DNA of 5,408 bases. Source: Methanobacteriota archaeon. GTDB taxonomy: Archaea; Hydrothermarchaeota; Hydrothermarchaeia; Hydrothermarchaeales; JAADFM01. Below the pieces are notes generated by a model. It was not told the origin of the DNA. It ran no database searches and saw only the letters and a list, made by a program, of their open reading frames with translations. The DNA lies in contig JAADFM010000063.1 in the NCBI GenBank assembly GCA_013152845.1, positions 1 to 5,408 on the forward strand. Direction: 5' to 3'. Below are positions 1 through 4,923 of this stretch, piece by piece; the first letter of the stretch is position 1, and every line of letters starts with the position of its first letter. Both the position numbers and the translations under genes were made by a program.

Positions 1-186
1 CCCATCGATTTCCATGTCCCAGTAACCGTTGTAATTGGCACCGTTGGTGGCGTCCCCCCCTACAAGACCTGTACCGATGACGAGGTAATTTGTCGTAGAG
101 GACGGAGTAAAGGAGAGGACGGTTTTATTGGCCCATGTTGTAGCACCGTTTGTTGTATAGCCCTCATCGGCTGCCGTCTCATAATC
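1..186 (-). repeat. Tandem protein repeat, copy 3 (cut by window edge)
   Basis: Residues 391-452, about half a unit. VLSFTPSSTTNYLVIGTG (413-430) matches the opening strands of copies 1 and 2 at exactly 120 residues from copy 2. MEIDG (448-452) matches the VTVDG and LSVDG turns. The protein, and perhaps further copies, continue beyond the left edge. Confidence 0.75.
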
Positions 187-1356
187 ATAATAATTGGTAA
201 GTCTTATCGCCGAAACCCTCGCCCGCCTCATGTACATGGTGCCTGTTTCTGACTTCCCCTGAATCTTTATGGTATGCGAGCCTGCCGACAGGTAGGTAAC
301 ATTTGCGGTGAAATAGTTCTCGTAGTCGGTAGTCGCCTCTCCCTCAACCAGGGATTCCCCCAGGGAGATGCCATCGACCGAAAGGTTGGCATATACGCTT
401 GAAGTCGTAGATGCAGGGGAGTACTCTGCAGACCCGATTACAAGATAGTAGCCGGGGGTAGTAACGGTGAATGTCTTTGTTACTATATCAGTGTATGTGG
501 TGCCGAGGCTTTGCTGGGAGTCGGTTTCGGCGGACTGGTTCTCATACACCCTGAGGACCGCAATACGGGCATTCTTTATCCCCACCGTCGCAGTGGGGTC
601 TTCGGTGCTGTACTGTATCCTGATAGTATGTTCTGCACCACTCAGGCTCACAACCTTGTGGGTGGCGAGGTGGTGGTGCCAGTGGGTGGTCCCGGTTTCA
701 TCCGGCTGGGCATTCAGGTACCCGACAACCGTACCATCAACGGTCACCTGTGCACGGGTATCGGAGCTCGTCGATGTCCCTCTCAGCTCAGCCGATGCGA
801 TAATCAGGTAATCCCCGGCCGGAGGGGTAAAGGTCAGAACCACCTTGTCCTGCATGGTCGTTGAGGTCGTAGTCGACTCGCTCTCACTCTCGTTGTAGTA
901 ATAATTCGACACCGGCGGGTCGCTCCAGTTCAAGTTGACACTGGCACTGTCACCCAAGACATTCGTTGCGGTTATCGTTGTCACATACTCCTTGGCCTCC
1001 ACCCCATGGACCCTCCAGCTGCCCTGCCAGACACCTCCATACACCGAGCCGCTTATCAAATCGAGGTTGATGGTTTCGATACCACCCATGTCCGCGGTTA
1101 CATCCTCTATCCCGTAATCGTCCTCAATCTCTGCGGTTACCACCATCAGGTCCCCGGCGGTAACCTTCTCCGGCTGCACGGAGGCATTTATAATCCGTGG
1201 TCCGGGAGGGTCAATCCCCTCTGGACTGCCCCCTGTGCCGTTTATCGACCCCGCAATATCCACCGACATCCCATAGGCCAACAGGCCGAGGGCTATCAGG
1301 ACCAGGACACTGCCGGATTTAGGATTTACACCTTTCGTCCCTGCGGTTTTCGTCAT
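1..1356 (-). CDS. Secreted/surface repeat protein, N-terminal part (runs off left edge)
   Basis: I do not recognise a named family. The frame is open from the start codon to base 1, giving 452 codons with no stop, so the C-terminus is missing. Residues 2-13 are basic (Lys3, Lys8, Lys13) and are followed by a hydrophobic stretch at about 17-30, which looks like a Sec signal peptide or N-terminal anchor. Residues about 52-146 resemble an Ig-like beta domain (VTAGD, then GSWRVHG, then TITATNVLGDSA). A Ser/Thr/Glu-rich linker covers about 155-168. Beta-rich tandem repeats of 120 residues follow. Eight N-X-S/T sequons are present (Asn39, 57, 143, 155, 273, 324, 352, 410), as expected for an archaeal surface glycoprotein. 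I chose the ATG at 1356 because GGGAG lies 6 nt upstream of it. In-frame ATGs at 1362 and 1386 are alternatives, and an in-frame TAG further upstream limits the ORF. Third positions look less G/C-biased than in acs. Likely role: cell-surface or adhesive structure (inference). Confidence 0.85.
   Translation of the reverse strand, partial: MTKTAGTKGVNPKSGSVLVLIALGLLAYGMSVDIAGSINGTGGSPEGIDPPGPRIINASVQPEKVTAGDLMVVTAEIEDDYGIEDVTADMGGIETINLDLISGSVYGGVWQGSWRVHGVEAKEYVTTITATNVLGDSASVNLNWSDPPVSNYYYNESESESTTTSTTMQDKVVLTFTPPAGDYLIIASAELRGTSTSSDTRAQVTVDGTVVGYLNAQPDETGTTHWHHHLATHKVVSLSGAEHTIRIQYSTEDPTATVGIKNARIAVLRVYENQSAETDSQQSLGTTYTDIVTKTFTVTTPGYYLVIGSAEYSPASTTSSVYANLSVDGISLGESLVEGEATTDYENYFTANVTYLSAGSHTIKIQGKSETGTMYMRRARVSAIRLTNYYDYETAADEGYTTNGATTWANKTVLSFTPSSTTNYLVIGTGLVGGDATNGANYNGYWDMEIDG
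187..546 (-). repeat. Tandem protein repeat, copy 2 (120 residues) of surface protein
   Basis: Residues 271-390. It aligns with copy 1 at KTFTVTTPGYYLVIGSAEY (294-312), LSVDG (325-329), LSAGSHTIKIQG (356-367) and ARVSAIRL (379-386). The copies are clearly diverged at protein and DNA level, so this is an old duplication rather than a recent one. Sequons lie at Asn273, Asn324 and Asn352. Confidence 0.8.
547..906 (-). repeat. Tandem protein repeat, copy 1 (120 residues) of surface protein
   Basis: Residues 151-270. It opens with a Tyr/Asn/Glu-Ser segment, followed by VVLTFTPPAGDYLII, a VTVDG turn, LSGAEHTIRIQ and an ARIAVLRV end strand. Copies 2 and 3 have the same landmarks in the same order: the TFT phenylalanine is at residue 176 here, then at 296 and 416. 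Only this copy carries a histidine cluster (His225, 227-229, 233). The strand/turn pattern suggests a beta-sandwich fold; the fold is inferred. Confidence 0.8.
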
Positions 1357-1362
1357 CCTCAT

Positions 1363-1367
1363 CTCCC
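1363..1367 (-). promoter_or_regulatory. Shine-Dalgarno site deciding the surface-protein start
   Basis: The minus strand reads GGGAG, then six bases (ATGAGG), then the ATG at 1356. The ATG at 1362 directly abuts this motif and would be too close, so the inner ATG is preferred. Confidence 0.55.
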
Positions 1368-1416
1368 TATCCAACCTCAACCCCATTCGTTCCCCGAGGT
1401 GTGGATGTAGGCGAGC

Positions 1417-1427
1417 AAAAACAAAAA
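1417..1427 (-). terminator. Candidate T-run terminator or leader element
   Basis: The minus strand reads TTTTTGTTTTT. Runs of five or more T in the non-template strand are the known intrinsic termination signal of archaeal RNA polymerase. It lies downstream of the response regulator and upstream of the surface-protein start. It could end regulator transcripts or attenuate the surface gene. No stable hairpin precedes it. Confidence 0.3.
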
Positions 1428-1512
1428 TCCAAGGACAGGTACAACAGGAGTAACCTTCAAAACCTCCGTCCTAATTCTCTCCTCTTCTGGGTGGGGCATG
1501 CATTTGACCTCT

Positions 1513-1525
1513 CTCTATAAAAGGG
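1513..1525 (-). promoter_or_regulatory. Candidate TATA box for surface-protein gene
   Basis: Read on the minus strand, CCTTTTATAGAG fits the archaeal box A. Transcription would start near 1490-1495, leaving a leader of roughly 130-140 nt. The upstream bases are C-rich rather than the purine-rich BRE expected, so the assignment is tentative. Confidence 0.4.
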
Positions 1526-1568
1526 GGCGAGTGTAGGACTACTCTCTCTTAATACTATATTAAACTTA

Positions 1569-1578
1569 ACGTTAACGT
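1569..1578. repeat. Perfect 10-bp palindrome ACGTTAACGT
   Basis: A self-complementary 10-mer lies immediately after the response-regulator stop codon (TAG at 1579-1581). It could be a small protein-binding site, or chance in AT-rich sequence. It has no loop, so it is not a conventional hairpin terminator. Confidence 0.4.
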
Positions 1579-2220
1579 CTAACTCAGGCGCTTCAGGACG
1601 TCCGCCGCCTTCTTGCCCCTGGCGGTCAGGATGTACCTCTTCTCCGAGTCCTGGTCCAGGATCTTGGCGGACTTCAGTTTCCGGAGGTGGAAGCTCAGCT
1701 TGGTGGGGTCGTCTATCTTCAGGGTGTCCTTTATCTCGGTAAAGCTCGAGCGCTCGTAGTCCTCCAGCAGCTCCACCACGCTGCGGCGGATGGGGTTTGC
1801 CAGGGAGCTCAGGATGTCCTCGGTGTCCTCGTCCGAGGCGATGAGGCTGGCCTCCTCCTTGAACCTGGCCTCCTCCAGGACCCTCCCTATGGAGGCCTGG
1901 ATTTCATTGATCTTGAAGGGCTTGCTGATGTAGTCGGAAGCACCCTTCTTCATGGCCTCAACCGCGTTCTCGATGGTGGCAAAGGCCGTAATCATGATGA
2001 CATGGACCTTCGGGCGGTGGCGCTTCACATAGGCCAGGACGTCCATGCCGCTCATCTTGGGCATCATGAGGTCGCTCAGGATGATGTCCACCTCACCTAT
2101 CCTCTTCAGGCCCTCCTCGGGGTCCTGCTCGACAAGGACCTCGTGGCCCTCCTCCTCCAGTATCTCCGAGAGGTCCTTCCCTATCTGGGGGTCATCGTCA
2201 ATTATCAGTATCCTTGCCAT
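1579..2220 (-). CDS. Response regulator: CheY-like receiver plus ArsR-type winged helix
   Basis: 213 residues. The receiver domain (about 1-117) has the acidic patch Asp8-Asp9-Asp10, phospho-acceptor Asp50 in LSDLMMP, Thr78 in the MITAF switch motif, and Lys100 in SKPF. All the residues needed for phosphotransfer are therefore present. A charged linker (about 118-133) leads to a winged-helix domain (about 134-213). This starts with ILSSLANPIRRSVVELL, contains the recognition-helix segment KLSFHLRKLKSAKIL, and ends with a wing and helix (YILTARGKKAADVL), as in archaeal ArsR-like regulators. It should be a cytoplasmic DNA-binding protein controlled by phosphorylation. No histidine kinase is in the window, so it is an orphan here. 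The ATG has no Shine-Dalgarno site, and a TATA-like box lies 28 nt upstream, suggesting a leaderless mRNA. The YHS gene lies 43 bp upstream on the same strand. Target genes are unknown. Confidence 0.93.
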   Translation of the reverse strand: MARILIIDDDPQIGKDLSEILEEEGHEVLVEQDPEEGLKRIGEVDIILSDLMMPKMSGMDVLAYVKRHRPKVHVIMITAFATIENAVEAMKKGASDYISKPFKINEIQASIGRVLEEARFKEEASLIASDEDTEDILSSLANPIRRSVVELLEDYERSSFTEIKDTLKIDDPTKLSFHLRKLKSAKILDQDSEKRYILTARGKKAADVLKRLS

Positions 2221-2242
2221 GGTATTGTATTTTAATTCAAGA

Positions 2243-2259
2243 CTATTAAAAAGTTTTGG
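2243..2259 (-). promoter_or_regulatory. Candidate BRE/TATA promoter of the response regulator
   Basis: The minus strand reads CCAAAAC followed by TTTTTAATAG. The box is centred near 2248, 28 nt from the ATG at 2220. Archaeal box A sits about 26 nt before the start site, so the transcript would begin at or within a few bases of the start codon. The T run may also help end the YHS transcript. Confidence 0.6.
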
Positions 2260-2263
2260 ATAT

Positions 2264-2428
2264 TCACATCATCCCCACTGGACCGCCTTTGAGGAACCTC
2301 TCGGGGTCCTTCTTGAAGGCCTCCTTGCATCCCGGGGCGCAGAAGAAGTACATCTTCCCCTGGTGGTAGTGGGTGTTTTTCGCATCTTTTTCATCCACTT
2401 CCATCCCGCAGACAGGGTCCTTTGCCAT
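2264..2428 (-). CDS. YHS/TRASH-domain metal-binding mini-protein
   Basis: A 54-residue protein made of a single YHS domain. It opens with MAKDPVCGMEVD (the hallmark DPVCGM motif), continues with a GKMYFFCAPGCKEAF core, and closes with KKDPERFLKG. The cysteines are Cys7, Cys30 and Cys34, giving Cys-X22-Cys-X3-Cys, which fits the TRASH pattern (C-X19-22-C-X3-C) described for archaeal heavy-metal proteins. Related domains occur in copper-ATPases, metal-responsive regulators and stand-alone small proteins, and bind copper or other soft metals. The metal here is not known. The start at 2428 is chosen because GAGGTG lies 6 nt upstream; an in-frame ATG at 2434 would abut that site. It has no signal peptide, so it is cytoplasmic. 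It is divergent from the TPR gene and lies just upstream of the response regulator, which makes a role in metal handling or sensing plausible but unproven. Confidence 0.9.
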   Translation of the reverse strand: MAKDPVCGMEVDEKDAKNTHYHQGKMYFFCAPGCKEAFKKDPERFLKGGPVGMM

Positions 2429-2434
2429 CGGCAT

Positions 2435-2440
2435 CACCTC
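2435..2440 (-). promoter_or_regulatory. Shine-Dalgarno site of the YHS gene
   Basis: GAGGTG on the minus strand, six bases before the ATG at 2428. It decides between the two in-frame ATGs. It contrasts with the divergent TPR gene, which shows no such site. Confidence 0.7.
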
Positions 2441-2468
2441 AGATAACTTTTAATCCGATGGGTTATCT
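2441..2468. repeat. Perfect inverted repeat, candidate operator of the divergent promoter
   Basis: AGATAAC (2441-2447) and GTTATCT (2462-2468) are perfect reverse complements separated by 14 bp. Their centres are 21 bp apart, two helical turns, as expected for a dimeric regulator. The left arm takes the BRE position of the TPR promoter and the right arm overlaps the probable TATA region of the YHS promoter. A bound protein could therefore block both genes. The arms may instead be the two core promoters' own elements. Confidence 0.55.
2447..2455 (+). promoter_or_regulatory. Candidate TATA box of the TPR gene
   Basis: CTTTTAATC is centred near 2451, about 29 nt before the ATG at 2481. It resembles the response-regulator box (AACTTTTTAAT against AACTTTTAAT here) at nearly the same distance from the start codon. 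This points to a leaderless or nearly leaderless transcript. Confidence 0.55.
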
Positions 2469-2477
2469 CTTTTTTGG
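2462..2477 (-). promoter_or_regulatory. Possible promoter of the YHS gene
   Basis: The minus strand reads CCAAAAAAGAGATAAC. The CCAAAA part matches the BRE-like bases before the acs and response-regulator boxes, but AGAGATAA is a poor TATA match. A start site about 26 nt downstream would fall near 2440 and give a leader of about 12 nt that contains the Shine-Dalgarno site. Confidence 0.35.
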
Positions 2478-2480
2478 TCA

Positions 2481-2846
2481 ATGACAACGGCCGAAGAGGA
2501 GGAAATCCTGGAAAAACACGTACCCGGGTACAGCGAGCTCACCGCCTGGGAGCTCTCTGAGGCCATAAAGAAACTTGACCACGGCCTCCAGAAGGTCTTC
2601 AGGGCCTCCACCGGCAGGAAGACCCAGCTCACCATGGAGGCCGAGGAACTCCTCCGGCAGGGTCGGACCGTCCAGGCCCTCCAGCTCCTGGAGATGGCCC
2701 TGGGCCTCGGGTACTTCGGCAACGAGTACACCTACGGGGTCCTGGGGGACGTCTATCTCAAGAAGGGGGACAGGAAGAAGGCCCTGGAGATGTACCAGAA
2801 ATCGGGTTCCTACGACTCCCTGAAGAAGGCGAAGAATCTGGAGTGA
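2481..2846 (+). CDS. Small TPR-repeat protein
   Basis: 121 residues, cytoplasmic, with no signal peptide or membrane segment. An acidic N-terminus (Glu5-Glu8) and a helical segment (about 18-40) precede two tetratricopeptide-like helical hairpins. The first covers about 51-78 (EAEELLRQGRTVQALQLLEMAL). The second covers about 82-109 and is a near-canonical TPR (LGDVYLKKGDRKKALEMYQKS). A capping helix follows (111-121). TPRs mediate protein-protein contacts; no catalytic motif is visible and the partner is unknown. The ATG lacks a Shine-Dalgarno site (GGTCA abuts it), and a TATA-like box lies about 29 nt upstream, so the mRNA is probably leaderless. The gene is divergent from the YHS gene with a 52-bp gap and convergent with acs with 5 bp between stop codons. 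Two repeats are few for a full superhelix, so it may bind a short peptide or work as a small adaptor (inference). Confidence 0.85.
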   Translation: MTTAEEEEILEKHVPGYSELTAWELSEAIKKLDHGLQKVFRASTGRKTQLTMEAEELLRQGRTVQALQLLEMALGLGYFGNEYTYGVLGDVYLKKGDRKKALEMYQKSGSYDSLKKAKNLE

Positions 2847-2851
2847 CCCTC

Positions 2852-4837
2852 TCACTTCTTCAGCTCCAGCCTCCCCTCGCTGAGCGCCCGGAGCACCCAC
2901 GGGTCGGCCAGGGTTGAGGTATCCCCTATCTCATCGGTCCTCCCGGTGGCTATCTTCTTCAGAATGCGGCGCATAATCTTGCCGCTTCGGGTCTTGGGCA
3001 GGGCCGGGGCGAACTGGATGTAGTGGGGGGTTGCGATGGGGCTTATCTCGGCCCTCACATGGCCCACCAGCTGCTTCTTCAGCTCCTCGGTCCCCTCATA
3101 GCCCTCCTTCAGCGTCACGAAACAGTAGATGGCCTGGCCCTTCACCGGGTCCGGGACCCCTATCACAGCGGCCTCGGCAACGGCCTCGTGGGAGACCAGG
3201 GCGCTCTCGATCTCCGCCGTGCCCAGCCTGTGGCCCGAGACGTTTATGACGTCGTCCACCCGCCCCATTATCCAGTAATAGCCGTCCTCGTCCTTTCTGG
3301 CGGCATCCCCGGCGAAGTACTTGCCCGGAAACCTGGAGAAGTATATCTCCTTGAAGCGCCCGTTGTTCTCATCCCCCCAGATGCCCCGCAGCATCCCGGG
3401 CCATGGTTTTGTGAAGACCAGGTATCCCCCCTCGTTGGGACCTGCCGGGGTCCCGTCCTCCCTCACCACGTCCGGGAACACACCCGGGAAGGGCAGGGTG
3501 GCCGAACCGGGTTTGAGCGGCGTGGCGCCGGGCAGGGGTGTAATCAGGACACCGCCGGTCTCGGTCTGCCACCAGGTATCCACGATGGGGCAGCGCTCCC
3601 TGCCGATGACCTTGTGGAACCACATCCATGCCTCGGGGTTGATGGGCTCCCCCACAGTACCCAGGAGGCGCAGGCTGGAAAGGTCGTATTTGTTGGGCCA
3701 CTCGTCCCCCAGCTTCATGAGGGCGCGGATGGCGGTGGGGGCGGTGTAGAATATGCTGACCTTGTGGCGGTCGATAATCCTCCAGTAGCGGTCCGGTCTC
3801 GGATAGGTGGGCACGCCCTCGAACATCAGCACCGTGGCCCCGGCGGAGAGGGGGCCGTAGACCATATAGGTGTGGCCGGTAATCCAGCCCACGTCCGCGG
3901 TACACCAGAATATGTCGGTGTCCTTGATGTCGAAGATGTAGCGGAAGGTCATGTTGGCATAGACCATGTAGCCCCCGGTGGTGTGCAGGATACCCTTGGG
4001 CTTGCCGGTGGAGCCGCTTGTGTAGAGGGTGAAGAGGGGGTCCTCGGCGTCCATGGGCTCAGGCGGGCACTCGTCTTTTATGTCGTCCTTGTAGGTCTCA
4101 TCATCCCACCAGAGGTCCCGGCCCTCCTGCATGGGGACCTCGGCATCACCCAGGTTGCGCACGATGACCTTCTCCACGGTGGGGCACTGGTGGAGGACCT
4201 CGTCGGCCCTCTCCTTCAGGTGCATGACCTTGCCGGCGTGGTAGGCAACATCGGTTGTAATCAGCATCCTGGAGCCGGCGTCCTGAATCCTGCTCTTGAG
4301 TGCGTCCGGCGAGAAGGCGCTGAAGACCACCGAATGTATCGCCCCGATGCGGGCGCAGGCCAGCATGGCGATGACCAGCCGGGGCTCCATGGGCATGAAG
4401 AGGGTTACCCGGTCGCCCTTCTTTATCCCGTATTTCTTCAGGACGTTGGCGAGCCGGCATACCTCCCTGTGGAGCTGTAGGTAGGTGAATACCTTGCGCT
4501 GGAGGTGGTTCTCCCCCTGCCAGATGAGGGCGGCCTTGTTCCTGCGGGGCCCGTCCAGGTGCCGGTCGATGCAGTTGTAGGAGGCGTTGAGTTTGCCCCC
4601 CTCGTAGAACCTGATGTAGGGCACGGTGAAGTCGCAGTTGACCACCCTGTCCCACTTCTTGAACCAGTCTATGCCGGCCTGGCGGGCCCAGAAGCCCTCG
4701 AAGTCCTCCTCCGCCTGCTCCTGCAGGGCCCGGTACTCCTCCATGCTCTTGATCAGGGCCGTCTTCCTGAACTCCTCAGGGGGTTCGAAGACCTCCCCCT
4801 CCCTGGATACGCTTTCAATGGTGTCCTTGGCCGGCAT
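2852..4837 (-). CDS. acs: Acetyl-CoA synthetase, AMP-forming
   Basis: 661 residues, full length for the family (about 650). It activates acetate with ATP to acetyl-AMP, then makes acetyl-CoA, AMP and PPi in the cytoplasm, for acetate assimilation. The N-terminal ACAS domain (about 35-95) precedes the large adenylating domain. Visible motifs are YTSGSTGKPKG (272-282, phosphate-binding loop), GWITGH (317-322), GTVGEPINPEAW (393-404), DTWWQTETGG (420-429) and GD at 510-511. The hinge and small domain contain GRVDDVINVSGHRLGTAEIE (525-544) and PKTRSGKIMRR (614-624). Lys620 is the catalytic lysine, which is reversibly acetylated in homologues. The second Trp of the WW pair (Trp423) matches the residue that limits the pocket to acetate in Salmonella Acs, so acetate rather than a longer acid is expected. 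The start is backed by GGAGGG at 4842-4847. The gene lies 86 bp downstream of queC and converges on the TPR gene. Confidence 0.98.
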   Translation of the reverse strand: MPAKDTIESVSREGEVFEPPEEFRKTALIKSMEEYRALQEQAEEDFEGFWARQAGIDWFKKWDRVVNCDFTVPYIRFYEGGKLNASYNCIDRHLDGPRRNKAALIWQGENHLQRKVFTYLQLHREVCRLANVLKKYGIKKGDRVTLFMPMEPRLVIAMLACARIGAIHSVVFSAFSPDALKSRIQDAGSRMLITTDVAYHAGKVMHLKERADEVLHQCPTVEKVIVRNLGDAEVPMQEGRDLWWDDETYKDDIKDECPPEPMDAEDPLFTLYTSGSTGKPKGILHTTGGYMVYANMTFRYIFDIKDTDIFWCTADVGWITGHTYMVYGPLSAGATVLMFEGVPTYPRPDRYWRIIDRHKVSIFYTAPTAIRALMKLGDEWPNKYDLSSLRLLGTVGEPINPEAWMWFHKVIGRERCPIVDTWWQTETGGVLITPLPGATPLKPGSATLPFPGVFPDVVREDGTPAGPNEGGYLVFTKPWPGMLRGIWGDENNGRFKEIYFSRFPGKYFAGDAARKDEDGYYWIMGRVDDVINVSGHRLGTAEIESALVSHEAVAEAAVIGVPDPVKGQAIYCFVTLKEGYEGTEELKKQLVGHVRAEISPIATPHYIQFAPALPKTRSGKIMRRILKKIATGRTDEIGDTSTLADPWVLRALSEGRLELKK

Positions 4838-4841
4838 ATTA

Positions 4842-4886
4842 CCCTCCGTGGTACTTGTTTAGCGGACTTGGTTTATTAGGTTTTGG
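4842..4886 (-). promoter_or_regulatory. Candidate acs promoter and Shine-Dalgarno site
   Basis: The minus strand reads CCAAAAC (4886-4880) followed by CTAATAAA (4879-4872), a BRE/TATA-like pair with the same BRE-like bases as the response-regulator promoter. A start about 26 nt downstream falls near 4849 and gives a leader of about 12 nt. GGAGGG (4847-4842) lies four bases before the ATG. Read-through from queC is also possible. Confidence 0.5.
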
Positions 4887-4923
4887 TCGGAAAAGACGGG
4901 ACGGGCACATTCATACACCGGAT

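Larger units (their letters stand above)
1357..1578. other. Intergenic region between response regulator and surface protein
   Basis: About 220 bp with no supported gene. It holds a 10-bp palindrome just past the regulator stop, AT-rich sequence at about 1550-1570, a TATA-like box at 1516-1522, a double A5 run (T5 runs on the minus strand) at 1417-1427, and the ribosome-binding site of the surface-protein gene. Two CTCTCTCT-like pyrimidine stretches (1510-1516 and 1542-1549) flank the TATA-like box. I see no structured RNA. Confidence 0.6.

Noticed and set aside
467..864. Two overlapping plus-strand open frames within the surface-protein region
   Set aside because: They are short and overlap each other. 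The minus strand has one uninterrupted 452-codon frame with signal segment, repeats and sequons, which explains the region.
1529..1544. Possible hairpin around GTAGGACTAC
   Set aside because: The arms are only four to six pairs with a bulge and a two-base loop, too weak for a terminator or riboswitch call.
1687..2235. A 182-codon open frame on the plus strand opposite the response regulator
   Set aside because: The minus-strand frame has a complete receiver and winged-helix domain. The opposite frame is Leu/Val-rich with no motif and no ribosome-binding site.
2450..2900. Minus-strand frames opposite the TPR gene
   Set aside because: The plus-strand frame has a near-canonical TPR. The antisense frames cross the acs and TPR stop codons and have no motif.
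3023..4480. A 485-codon open frame on the plus strand inside acs
   Set aside because: It is antisense to a textbook acetyl-CoA synthetase. Its protein is Gly/Val/His/Asp-rich with no recognisable domain, typical of a shadow frame in a G/C-biased gene.
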